Origin: Syntrophomonadaceae bacterium
Lineage (GTDB): Bacteria; Bacillota; DSM-12270; Thermacetogeniales; Thermacetogeniaceae
Length of the DNA: 33,201 nt
Direction: 5' to 3'
Assembly (NCBI GenBank): GCA_012840385.1
Contig: DULK01000071.1
Span: 1 to 33,201 of the forward strand
Under the pieces are notes generated by a model. The model saw only the letters and a list, made by a program, of their open reading frames with translations. It had not been told where the DNA came from and ran no database searches. Positions 24,661-32,589 of the stretch are shown here, one piece after another (the stretch's first letter is position 1; each line of letters starts with the position of its first letter). The position numbers were made by a program, and so were the translations under genes.

Positions 24661-24861
24661 AGAAACTCTCCTAGCCTGCCAAAAGAAGTGCAAGGATTAA
24701 CATATTACCTCCATTTATATTAAAAATAAAGCACCCTCCCCGAAAGTTTTTGACGTATGCATGTTATGCAATTTAAGATGGAACACTAAAGTCTGTAGAT
24801 ATATAGTATTCGCTGCTTTACCATCTTTTTAAAAGTGACATATTCCGAAAGGAAGACGATC
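24661..24861. promoter_or_regulatory. Divergent control region of the restriction-modification island
   Basis: On the plus strand TTGACG (24750-24755), an 18-base spacer and TAAGAT (24774-24779) form a promoter. Inside the spacer is the inverted repeat TGCAT-GTT-ATGCA (24758-24770). Just downstream, 24784-24808 reads ACTAAAGTC and then ATATAGT in the spacing of controller-protein C-boxes. These are good operator candidates for the XRE regulator. Binding is inferred, not shown. Confidence 0.45.
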
Positions 24862-25125
24862 ATGAAGATTTCAAAAGTTTTTGGACAAATTCTTAAAGAA
24901 TTCCGCACAGAACGAGGCTTCTCTCAAGAACGATTGGGATTTGAAAGCGGGTATCATCGCACTTACATTAGTCTTCTTGAGCGAGGCCAAAAAAGCCCTT
25001 CTCTTAACACAATTTTCAAACTTGCAGAATCACTCAACATAACTCCTTCGGAAATGATTTTACGTGTTGAAGAGGAATTGGGAACGTCCAAAAACAAAAG
25101 AAAAAGAAAGGAGTCCAAAAAATGA
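24862..25125 (+). CDS. XRE-family controller-like regulator
   Basis: An 87-residue helix-turn-helix protein of the size of restriction-modification C proteins. The HTH covers about residues 18-54 (FSQERLGFESGYHRTYISLLERG), and a lysine-rich tail ends the protein. The ATG has GAAAGGAAG upstream; an in-frame ATG at 24835 has no such site. Its stop overlaps the nuclease start (ATGA), so both would be made from one mRNA. A controller would keep the nuclease low until methylation is complete. It is AT-rich compared with the host genes. Confidence 0.8.
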   Translation: MKISKVFGQILKEFRTERGFSQERLGFESGYHRTYISLLERGQKSPSLNTIFKLAESLNITPSEMILRVEEELGTSKNKRKRKESKK

Positions 25126-25730
25126 AAATAATCCGCTTTGAGAGGTTAATTGATAAGGGTGAATTCTCAAAGTCCGGTACTTGGAATATAATAGAAAACC
25201 AAATTGTACAGGCGATAAAGGCAATTGCATGGCCTCCAGGGTCAGGCTCATTTATATTATACGATCAACCTGGAAAGGCCAGGGGAAAAGGTAATGGCGT
25301 AAAACCCATTAAAGAAGCATGTATGTTTCATTTAAAGTCTCTAGGCTGGAGCCTGGAAACTCCTGTGCACATAGCTACTTTAAAAAAACCAGGTCCTTTA
25401 GATGCAACATTTCCTGTTGGAGAGCGCCTTTTCTGCGTGGAATGGGAAACAGGTAACATTTCATCCAGTCATCGTGCGCTTAATAAAATTGCGCTGGGTA
25501 TTCTAAAAAACGTCTTAATTGGCGGAATTCTGATCCTGCCCACAAGGAAAATGTACAAGTATCTAACTGATCGCGTTGGTAATTTCGAAGAACTTGAACC
25601 ATATTTCCCTTTTTGGCGATCCCTGTGTGTTGATGAAGGTTTGCTGGGAGTTATTGCAATTGAGCATGATGCAGTAAGCAAAAACGTTCCTCGCATCCCA
25701 AAGGGAACCGATGGAAGAGCTTTACAATAA
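25122..25730 (+). CDS. Putative type II restriction endonuclease, BamHI/BglII-like
   Basis: A 202-residue protein coupled to an XRE regulator and flanked by two methyltransferases, the setting of a type II endonuclease. The likely PD-(D/E)xK centre is D94 (GPLDATF) and E107-W-E109 (VEWETGN), where a Glu replaces the usual Lys as in BamHI; E79 could be a further acidic ligand. After it comes a helix and a GGILILPTRKMYKYL strand like the BglII/BstYI group. This assignment is by pattern and context. It could be another PD-(D/E)xK nuclease. AT-rich, and it stops five bases from the convergent methyltransferase stop. Confidence 0.65.
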   Translation: MKIIRFERLIDKGEFSKSGTWNIIENQIVQAIKAIAWPPGSGSFILYDQPGKARGKGNGVKPIKEACMFHLKSLGWSLETPVHIATLKKPGPLDATFPVGERLFCVEWETGNISSSHRALNKIALGILKNVLIGGILILPTRKMYKYLTDRVGNFEELEPYFPFWRSLCVDEGLLGVIAIEHDAVSKNVPRIPKGTDGRALQ

Positions 25731-25735
25731 TTATG

Positions 25736-27103
25736 TTATTTGCGCTGTAAAATTATTATAAATTCGCTTCTCATGGTATTAGCCATACCCGTGATTTGGC
25801 GATTCATTTTACGCACAAGATGAAGCCCATGCTTCTTACCCAATTCAATTAATATATCATCAATACCCTGAACGTTTTCGGGTTTAACCCCAAGAATTTT
25901 CCCAAGCTGATTATTATTTGTCCCGACCACGATCGTACAAAAACGTTCTCGTTTTAAGACACGAGCACATTCGGAAAGCACCTTATCCATATCCAATTTA
26001 TAAAGCTCGAATTTCTCGCGCAGTGTTTTTCCGCGTAAACCAATCATCTTTTGTCTTAATTGATCTACCGGAACACCCAAGTAGTTCAAATGAAATGAAT
26101 CATTTTCCAAATAGTCGATAGCAAAACTATAAGGCGGCGAGAATATAACCCCATCTATACTCGAGTTTTCTAGCGGCAAGCTCCTTGCGTCACCCTCAAG
26201 CGGCGTTGCTTCAGCAAGCTCATTTTCAGTACCACTTAGAATACGTTGAATTTTTTCAGCTACAAATAGATAACGCTCCAGGATAGCTTTAAATTGTTCA
26301 TAATGTGATTTTCGGTTGCTTCTTTCTGAATAACCAGCGCTATCGAGGTATGCCAACAATAAAAAGTTATGTACTTTCTCATTTTCACAACCATTAGGTA
26401 AATTAGCTATATACCTGTCATTTGATTCCATAGTTAAGAAGGATTTTTGGAGATAATTCTCGGTGCGCATTTTAATCCCTTGCTCCGGTTCTCCTGCCAA
26501 TCTCTTAAAATATTCAAAAACAGACTGGCAGTTATTCAATGCACACCGAACTGGTGCAAGAGGAATTGTTAAACCGTCTAATTTGGCTTGTACCATAAAA
26601 CGACAAAACGGACTGGCATCGATACCAATCGATTTAATGCCCATAAGTCTTGCTTCTATTAACACAGTCCCTGAACCCATCATTGGGTCTAGAACCGTAT
26701 CACCAGGCTTTAAACCCATGACATTCATGAGGCCTTTAATCATCTGCGGATGAAATTTACCACGATAAGGAAATAAACCATGTGTTGCATACCCAGTTTT
26801 GAATTGATTGGTTTCGAAAAATGCCTTTAAACGCGACGAAGAATGCTGAGGAAGTTTGACCGGCTCACCTCTGCACATAAGAAAATGACGGGTTAACTGA
26901 TCGCCGACTCGTGCAAAATATGCTCCGTTATTAATAATTTCCTCATCACTCAATATCTGGCTTTCATAAAAAGCCAGCTCAAGTTCATAAACTTCGTTAA
27001 GTTGAGGAATAAGTTCCAAATGTTCGGGAAAAAGGCATTGGTATATATTTCGAGAGAAAATGTCTTCCTTTTTTGCAATCGATACCCGGTTTGCCGTTTT
27101 CAT
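25736..27103 (-). CDS. DNA methyltransferase with motif I and SPPY motif (second methyltransferase of the island)
   Basis: A 455-residue SAM-dependent DNA methyltransferase. The N-terminal 100 residues are unrecognised, followed by GLFPYRGKFHPQMIKG and motif I TVLDPMMGSGTVLIEA (136-151). Motif IV is FSPPYSFAIDY (321-331). A long insertion of about 175 residues between them could be the target recognition domain. The SPPY form suggests N4-cytosine or N6-adenine. AT-rich with A/T-ending codons, unlike the flanks. The ATG has GAGGGGAG upstream. Having two methyltransferases may mean asymmetric sites or each strand modified separately. Confidence 0.8.
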   Translation of the reverse strand: MKTANRVSIAKKEDIFSRNIYQCLFPEHLELIPQLNEVYELELAFYESQILSDEEIINNGAYFARVGDQLTRHFLMCRGEPVKLPQHSSSRLKAFFETNQFKTGYATHGLFPYRGKFHPQMIKGLMNVMGLKPGDTVLDPMMGSGTVLIEARLMGIKSIGIDASPFCRFMVQAKLDGLTIPLAPVRCALNNCQSVFEYFKRLAGEPEQGIKMRTENYLQKSFLTMESNDRYIANLPNGCENEKVHNFLLLAYLDSAGYSERSNRKSHYEQFKAILERYLFVAEKIQRILSGTENELAEATPLEGDARSLPLENSSIDGVIFSPPYSFAIDYLENDSFHLNYLGVPVDQLRQKMIGLRGKTLREKFELYKLDMDKVLSECARVLKRERFCTIVVGTNNNQLGKILGVKPENVQGIDDILIELGKKHGLHLVRKMNRQITGMANTMRSEFIIILQRK

Positions 27104-27199
27104 ATCAACGTTCTCCCCTCAGTCGTTATACCATAACATCATATAGAAAAATTCAATTTAACAACTGGAAATTCCTGCATTAATGTAACCTTCCACAGT

Positions 27200-27589
27200 C
27201 TAAACCTCATGGACCTTCCACTGTTCGTCCACCCAGAGCCCGGTGATCTCACAGGGAAACCCCCATGATTTCACCGTTTCAACAGCGGCGGCGATCTGCC
27301 TTAACTGTATCTCTTTGTCTGCAGGGTTTCCGGCACAGTCGTGGTGCCCGACAATCACCACATGCTTCGAACCGTGCTTCATTACCGAGATCTCCAGCCT
27401 GCGCCTGATTGAGTCGAGGGCGGCCCGGTCCCTGTTCTCGGCCAGGATCCTGTTCGGCCCCGGCTCCGTGATGGCGTCAACATAGTCAACCCCGTATTTG
27501 CTTCTCAAATACTCGATGACAGGCAGTTGTGCCCTTCCGTCCATACAGTTGATTGCGGTTGCAAAGGTTCCCTGACTGATGGTGATCAT
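27200..27589 (-). CDS. Small beta-carbonic-anhydrase-like protein
   Basis: A 129-residue protein, much shorter than typical beta-carbonic anhydrases (about 200). It keeps the metal motifs: CMDGR near the N terminus (Cys, Asp and Arg of CxDxR) and VVIVGHHDCAGN (His and Cys ligands). It is therefore a minimal zinc-binding form. Whether it hydrates CO2 is unknown. It lies alone on the minus strand between the island and larC. The ATG has only a poorly spaced GGGGG, so the start is uncertain. Confidence 0.75.
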   Translation of the reverse strand: MITISQGTFATAINCMDGRAQLPVIEYLRSKYGVDYVDAITEPGPNRILAENRDRAALDSIRRRLEISVMKHGSKHVVIVGHHDCAGNPADKEIQLRQIAAAVETVKSWGFPCEITGLWVDEQWKVHEV

Positions 27590-27815
27590 CCCCCGGCTTG
27601 TTTTTTGTGCACAACCCTATTTTGTGTTATTTTCCGGATCCGCATCAAGACCCTCTTTTCGTTTTTATTGTAAATCCTTCTGAAATCGAGAAGATCGGCA
27701 CGGGACAAAAACGGGACGGAATCTTGACAGAAAATCCCTGCTACAATTAAACTTTGTGTGGTAATAACGGCCTGATCCTGCAGTTTCACATACCCGGTGA
27801 AAGGAGCGGAGGAGA

Positions 27816-29039
27816 ATGAAAGTTCTTTACCTGGACTGTTTTTCAGGGATAAGCGGGGACATGCTCCTCGCCGCCCTGATCGACCTGGGGGTCCCCCTTT
27901 CGGTTTTCGAAGAGGTGATCGCCCAACTGGGCATTCCCGTTGAGATAAAAGGAACCGCCGTTTATAAAAAGGGTATCCGGGCAAGCCGGGCGGTCCTTGC
28001 CGAACAGGCCGGACAACCCGTAGAGCGAAGCTACCACCAGTTGCAGGAGATTGTCACCCGGAGCAGCCTACCGCCCCAAATCTCAACCAAGGTAGAGGGC
28101 GCCCTGCTCCGCCTCGCCCAGGCGGAAGCGGAGGCACACGGCGTGGAAGTGGAAAAGGTGCATTTCCACGAACTCGGGGGACTGGATACGCTGGTTGACC
28201 TGGCAGGAGCCTTCGCCGGCGTCTCTTACCTTGGGGTCGAGCAGGTGTGCGCCTCCCCCCTCCCCCTTGCCAGGGGAACCATCATGACGCAACACGGCCT
28301 GCTTCCGCTGCCCACCCCCGCAACCCTCAACCTGCTTAAGGGAGCGCCCACCTACGGTGTCTCCATTGAAGGGGAACTGGTAACCCCTACGGGGGCGGTA
28401 CTGGTCACAACCCTGGCCGGCAGCTTTGGCCCCCCTCCGGCTGCCCGCTGGGAGAAGTTCGGGTACGGAGCGGGAACGAAGGAACTTCCCCAGCCGAATC
28501 TGCTCCGTCTCTGGCTGGGAGAGAGCCTTGCTCACAAAGAAGACCGCGACCTCCCCGCACTCGCCTTCGACCAGGACCTGGTGCTGGTGCTGGAAACCCA
28601 GGTGGACGACGTCAACCCGGAATTTCTCCCTTATTTGCGGATGCAGCTCGAAAAAGAGGGGGCCATCGACGTGGCATTTATCCCCACCATGATGAAAAAA
28701 GGGAGGCCCGGCATCATCGTCAGCATCCTCTCACCTCCGGACAGGCTGTCTTCCCTCGCCCGCATTCTGTTTCGTGAAAGCACCGCAATAGGGCTGCGCT
28801 GGTACCAGGCCGGCCGGATCAAACTTTTCCGCACCAGTGTTGAAGTGGAAACGCCTTTCGGCAGCATTCCGGTTAAGCTCGGCTACGCCCTGAGGCCCGA
28901 CGGTTCCAGGGAATACCTTAACCTGGCCCCGGAATACGAGGCCTGTGCCAGGCGGGCGCTGGAAACGGGAAGAAGCATCAAGGAGGTCTACCGGGCCGCC
29001 CTGAAGGCTGCGGACGGCCTCGAACCCCCTGCGGAATGA
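27816..29039 (+). CDS. larC: Nickel pincer cofactor biosynthesis protein LarC
   Basis: A 407-residue cyclometallase that inserts nickel into the pincer nucleotide cofactor of lactate racemase and related enzymes, using CTP. Recognised by MKVLYLDCFSGISGDM at the N terminus, HFHELGGLDTLVDLAGA, PLPLARGTI and LVTPTGAVLVTTL, then VLETQVDDVNPEF in the second half. LarC is split by a programmed frameshift into LarC1 and LarC2 in some lactobacilli, but here both halves form one reading frame. GGAGGAG lies just before the ATG. LarB, LarE and a racemase are not in this window. The stop is back-to-back with the tautomerase stop. Confidence 0.93.
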   Translation: MKVLYLDCFSGISGDMLLAALIDLGVPLSVFEEVIAQLGIPVEIKGTAVYKKGIRASRAVLAEQAGQPVERSYHQLQEIVTRSSLPPQISTKVEGALLRLAQAEAEAHGVEVEKVHFHELGGLDTLVDLAGAFAGVSYLGVEQVCASPLPLARGTIMTQHGLLPLPTPATLNLLKGAPTYGVSIEGELVTPTGAVLVTTLAGSFGPPPAARWEKFGYGAGTKELPQPNLLRLWLGESLAHKEDRDLPALAFDQDLVLVLETQVDDVNPEFLPYLRMQLEKEGAIDVAFIPTMMKKGRPGIIVSILSPPDRLSSLARILFRESTAIGLRWYQAGRIKLFRTSVEVETPFGSIPVKLGYALRPDGSREYLNLAPEYEACARRALETGRSIKEVYRAALKAADGLEPPAE

Positions 29040-29228
29040 TTAATCCACCGAGAGCTTTCCGCCCTCCGCCCAGTTCTCCCTTTCCACCTCTTCGATGTTG
29101 ACCCATACCGCTTCCGGCTTGACATTCAGGGTGGAAGCCACAACCCCCGTGATCCCCTCCACCAGCTTCCTCTTTACGTGGACGTCTCTTTCCTTGCTTT
29201 TCAGCATCTTCACCGTAACAAATGGCAA
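29040..29228 (-). CDS. 4-oxalocrotonate tautomerase family enzyme
   Basis: A 62-residue tautomerase. The catalytic N-terminal proline appears if translation starts at the TTG at 29226-29228: the product reads M-P-F-V-T-V-K-M-L, and GGAGGTG lies six bases upstream. The rest, KLVEGITGVVASTLN and then PEAVWVNIEEV, is the standard beta-alpha-beta core that forms hexamers. Longer frames from 29276 would bury the proline and are rejected. It sits 24 bases past parB in the same direction. Confidence 0.88.
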   Translation of the reverse strand: MPFVTVKMLKSKERDVHVKRKLVEGITGVVASTLNVKPEAVWVNIEEVERENWAEGGKLSVD

Positions 29229-29251
29229 GTGAAACACCTCCGCATCTATGT

Positions 29252-30124
29252 TTAAGTTAAACCGCCCATAAACCACTCCAGCAGCCGCGCCAGTTCGTCC
29301 CGTGAGTAAAATTCGATCTCAATGCGGCCACCGCGGCGGCCGGTTTTAATCCTCACCTTTGTACCCAGCAGCTTTCTAAGCCGCTCTTCCAGATCGGCCA
29401 GTTCCAAATCCTGCCGGGTGTCTTTTTTCTGCCTTGCACCTTTTGAGGCCTTTTTGGCACCCTGCAGGCGCTGGGCCTCCTTTTCCGTGTCACGCACCGA
29501 GAGGCCCCGCCGGACGATTTCCTCGGCAAGCTTGCTCTGCTGTTCCGGGCCGGACAAGCCGAGCAGCACCTTGCCGTGCCCGGCGCTCAAAAAGCCCTTG
29601 GCCATCAAGGCCTGCACCTCAGGCGGCAACTGCAGCAGGCGCAGGGTATTGGCAATAAACGGCCGGCTCTTCCCCACCCGCCGGGAGATTTCATCCTGGG
29701 TCAGCCCGAACTCCTCAATCAAACGCTTGTAGGCCTGCGCCTCTTCAAGAGGATTGAGGTCCTTGCGCTGGACATTCTCGATCAGCATCATCTCACTCGA
29801 GGCGAGGTCGTCCACCCGGCGAATCACTGCGGGTATGTTCTGCAATCCCGCCTGCCGGCAGGCCCGCCAGCGCCGCTCACCAACGACCAACTGGTAGCGG
29901 TCGTCGCCTAGCGGCCGTACCACCACCGGCTGCATCACGCCGTGGGTTTTAATCGAAGCAGCCAGTTCGGAAAGGGACTCTTCGTCGAAATCCTGTCGTG
30001 CCTGAAAGGGACCGGGTTCGATCTTATCCAGGGGGAGTTCGACGATCTCATCAACCTCCCGTGCCCCCTCAGGAACAGTAGGAATCAAAGCCCGCAGGCC
30101 GCGGCCAAGCCCCTTATTTTTCAT
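29252..30124 (-). CDS. parB: Chromosome partitioning protein ParB (Spo0J)
   Basis: A 290-residue CTP-switched clamp that loads at parS. It begins KNKGLGRGLRALIP, has the CTP-binding box GERRWRACRQAGL, the LIENVQRKDLNPLEEAQAY segment and the helix-turn-helix GLTQDEISRRVGKSRPFIANTLRLLQLP. A basic linker and a C-terminal dimer domain follow. Its ATG overlaps the end of parA by 11 bases, so the pair is coupled. In spore formers it positions the origin and recruits SMC. Confidence 0.95.
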   Translation of the reverse strand: MKNKGLGRGLRALIPTVPEGAREVDEIVELPLDKIEPGPFQARQDFDEESLSELAASIKTHGVMQPVVVRPLGDDRYQLVVGERRWRACRQAGLQNIPAVIRRVDDLASSEMMLIENVQRKDLNPLEEAQAYKRLIEEFGLTQDEISRRVGKSRPFIANTLRLLQLPPEVQALMAKGFLSAGHGKVLLGLSGPEQQSKLAEEIVRRGLSVRDTEKEAQRLQGAKKASKGARQKKDTRQDLELADLEERLRKLLGTKVRIKTGRRGGRIEIEFYSRDELARLLEWFMGGLT

Positions 30125-30878
30125 GCTGGATCACTTCCTGAGCTAATTCTTGATAAAGCAAAGCCCCCCGGGAACGGGCGTCGTAAGCAATCACCGGCTT
30201 TCCGTGGCTCGGTGCTTCGCTGAGCCGCACGTTTCGGGGAATTATGGTGCGAAACACCTTGTTGCCGAAATAATTCTTCACCTCCTCGACCACCTGGATG
30301 GCCAGGTTGGTGCGGGCGTCAAACATGGTTAAAAGGATACCCTCGATTTCCAGTCCAGGATTCAGGTGCTGCTGCACCATCCGGACGGTCTGCAGCAACT
30401 GCCCCACTCCCTCAAGGGCGTAATACTCGCATTGGATGGGGATGAGTACCCGATCAGCTGCCGTGAGGGCATTGATGGTCAGGAGGCCAAGGGATGGAGG
30501 GCAGTCGATGAATATATAGTTGTAGGACTGCCGCAGGGGGGTAAGGGCACAGCGCAACCTGGTTTCACGGTTGGGCATGTTGACCAACTCGATTTCAGAC
30601 CCTGCAAGATTAATCGTGGCCGGTATCAAATCCAGGTTTTCGATCTGGGTAGGCACGATCACCTTTTCGGGCTGCTCCTCCCCCAACAGGAGGTTGTAAA
30701 TACACCTGGATAGGCTGCCGCGATCCACGCCCAAACCGCTTGTAGCGTTTCCCTGGGGATCGGTGTCCACCAGCAGGACCTTCCTTCCAGCCCTGGCGAG
30801 GCAGGCGCACAGGTTTACTGCCGTTGTTGTCTTCGCCACGCCGCCTTTCTGGTTAGCGATGGTGATGATCCGGTGCAC
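30114..30878 (-). CDS. parA: Chromosome partitioning ATPase ParA (Soj)
   Basis: A 254-residue ATPase of the Soj type. The deviant Walker A is NQKGGVAKTTTAVNL, with Ala in place of the usual Gly before Lys, then LVDTDPQGNATSGLG and IFIDCPPSLGLLTINAL, and the end IPRNVRLSEAPSHGKP. I chose the GTG at 30876-30878, preceded by GGAAGG. It gives the normal Soj length and N terminus. An ATG at 30980 with GGGAGG upstream would add 34 residues encoded across parS, and the longest frame reaches back into a decayed gene. Which start is used is not certain. Confidence 0.93.
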   Translation of the reverse strand: MHRIITIANQKGGVAKTTTAVNLCACLARAGRKVLLVDTDPQGNATSGLGVDRGSLSRCIYNLLLGEEQPEKVIVPTQIENLDLIPATINLAGSEIELVNMPNRETRLRCALTPLRQSYNYIFIDCPPSLGLLTINALTAADRVLIPIQCEYYALEGVGQLLQTVRMVQQHLNPGLEIEGILLTMFDARTNLAIQVVEEVKNYFGNKVFRTIIPRNVRLSEAPSHGKPVIAYDARSRGALLYQELAQEVIQHEK

Positions 30879-30924
30879 ACCGGGATCCTTCCGGAAGGCG
30901 CTATTATCAAGGGTTTCCGGCAAA

Positions 30925-30940
30925 TGTTCCACGTGGAACA
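30925..30940. promoter_or_regulatory. parS centromere site
   Basis: TGTTCCACGTGGAACA is a perfect 16-bp palindrome differing from the Bacillus consensus TGTTTCACGTGAAACA by one symmetrical change. It lies about 46 bases upstream of the chosen parA start. It is the loading site for ParB. Confidence 0.92.
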
Positions 30941-31023
30941 TTTCTTTCTTCAAACCATTCTTCTTTTTCCCCCACAGCATTTCTCCCGCCTCCCTGTAAC
31001 TGGCACAATCTCCATTCTGTTTC

Positions 31024-31032
31024 ATTATATCA
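31024..31032 (-). promoter_or_regulatory. Extended -10 promoter for parAB
   Basis: Minus-strand TGATATAAT is a perfect -10 with the TGn extension. It places the transcript start near 31017, upstream of parS and of every plausible parA start. No -35 is evident. Confidence 0.45.
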
Positions 31033-31107
31033 CCTGAAATGCTACGCAGGCTATCTTCAGATCGATTTCGCTGGTTAGTGTGGATTTTAGTAGCAGCCCA
31101 GAGGGGA

Positions 31108-31150
31108 ACGAAAAAAAAGACCGCTAGCTGTAGCCTCCGGAGAGGCAGCC
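31108..31150 (-). terminator. Terminator-like hairpin after the DUF1670 remnant
   Basis: On the minus strand GCCTC pairs with GAGGC around TCCG. The hairpin is followed at some distance by TTTTTTTT. The gap of about 14 bases between hairpin and T run (31111-31118) can be partly closed by an outer pairing. It would insulate parAB from the remnant gene upstream. Confidence 0.5.
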
Positions 31151-32270
31151 GGCTTCTAAACAAAGGGTTGAGTCTCATTTCCAGTTTACCGCAATTTGTA
31201 ATATTAAGGCAATTAACACCTCGTTTATGCAGGTGATCGCGCATGGTGTTAACGTCCTTGAGGTGTGTAGCGATTAGATCCAGTTATTCGTCGATCAGGG
31301 GCTCACCGCGGCTGAGGACGCTGGAAATCAGTTTGGGGGAAAGCCCTTAAAGTTATAGAATAAGTACATAGTCAGAGGATTTGGGACCGTTCCCGAGGGT
31401 ACCCGGCCTTGCCAGTTGGAGCGCAGGAAACGGGTTACCGACGCAGGGGAAGCTTCAGGGAATATTTCCCGGTATTTCGCCGCTCAGCTGTCAAGGATAT
31501 CGCGGCGTACCCTGTCCCACCCTTCACCGGCCACGACGCAGGAGAGGTCTTCCGGGGCGCGAAGGGGCAAGATAAGCAGGCCTCGCAACAACTCCCCCGG
31601 CCGGACCCTGAGAACCTGACGGCGTTTCTCTTCGGCATCCAGGACCTGATTGGTATGCTTGACGATTGCCTGAGCCAGCCTGGAGTCCCGTGAAAGGTCG
31701 TAGTGTTCCGCCAGGTGGCGTAAAGATAAGCCCCTACGCTCTCGTAGGTGTTACCGTTATTCTCGACGATTTCCGTCTCAATGTGCATCTCGAGGTACAG
31801 TTTCACGATCCTTTTCTTCTTTTTAACTCCCAGGCCAATGTCCTTGACCCTTCCCCGGGTGGGCATGACCACCTCGAGATGGACTGAGAGTTGCCGCCGG
31901 ATAGCGTCGACGTGAATTCCCATCAGCACCGCCAGGTCATGCAGGGTTAATGGCGCTCCCTGGGCCCATGCCTCGGTGGCAAAGCGCAGGAGGCAGCCGA
32001 ACTTCAAACTGACTATCCATTGGCGGGACCCCATGTAGGGCCCCTCCAAGTCTTATTCCGTCGTGAAGTACCGGAGGCGCATGGAGATGTGTTGATGCTC
32101 AGCCAGCTTGGCCCTGGCCCTCAATTCGGCGGTGAGGCCTGGAAAATTATTTCCTCAGGCGCCACGTGTCTCTACCCTTTTTCTGCCGCGAATTCTGCCA
32201 GACACCTGTGGTAGAGGCTGTCCGTCACGGGCGAGAAGCCATAGTGCCGCACCAGTTCGGCTTCGAACTT
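31151..32270 (-). pseudogene. Degraded DUF1670-like gene
   Basis: Pieces of one protein of unknown function are scattered over all minus-strand frames: AELVRHYGFSPVTDSLYHRC, then RARAKLAEHQHISMRLRYF, LHDLAVLMGIHVDAIRRQL with VVMPTRGRVKDIG, LRHLAEHYDLSRDSRLAQAI, GELLRGLLILPL, EIFPEASPASVTRFLRSN and RDHLHKRGVNCLNITNCGKL. At least three stop codons and several frameshifts separate them. A GGAGG at the upstream end is followed by AAG where an ATG would be expected. The family name is from memory of sequence style. The tail runs in frame into the parA reading frame. Confidence 0.6.
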
Positions 32271-32388
32271 TTATTCCTCCCGCGCATTGACAGCGGTGAT
32301 GTTAATATATCACAGGTGGGTTAAGTCATTTCCTCTTGATAACGTTGAGGGGACCGAAACTTGCACCTTTCCGGGTACAATGTGACAT

Positions 32389-32580
32389 TCATGGTTCATT
32401 ATTACATAGCTTATTTCTTTCATCTTTTTCATACAGGGGCACCACCGCGTTTTCAATGGCGTATAACCAGTTAATGCAGCGGCTGGTCAGAACCTCTGAC
32501 TCCAGCTTGCAGCGGCTAAATTCTTGTTGCATGGTATGTGCGATTATGCCCTGTACGCTTTTCAACTTAAAAGACTTCAT
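32389..32580 (-). CDS. Small ORF, unrecognised
   Basis: A 63-residue frame beginning MKSFKLKSVQGIIAHTMQQE. It has a plausible mixed helical composition and two cysteines, but no clear ribosome site and no family I recognise. It precedes the DUF1670-like remnant in the same direction and could be the left-over N terminus of that or a related gene. It may not be expressed. Confidence 0.25.
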   Translation of the reverse strand: MKSFKLKSVQGIIAHTMQQEFSRCKLESEVLTSRCINWLYAIENAVVPLYEKDERNKLCNNEP

Positions 32581-32589
32581 TTAGAATTC

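Noticed and set aside
27720-27760. TTGACA followed by TACAAT upstream of larC as a promoter
   Set aside because: The spacer is only 12 bases, too short for sigma-A.
29229-29276. Longer start for the tautomerase
   Set aside because: It would place 16 residues before the catalytic proline, which must be N-terminal.
30881-31244. N-terminal extension of ParA to 376 residues
   Set aside because: The extra residues derive from the DUF1670-like remnant, a terminator-like hairpin and the promoter region.
31485-31500. In-frame TGA in the DUF1670-like remnant as a selenocysteine codon
   Set aside because: Other frames of the same gene carry TAA stops and frameshifts, and no SECIS-like hairpin is evident, so this is decay.
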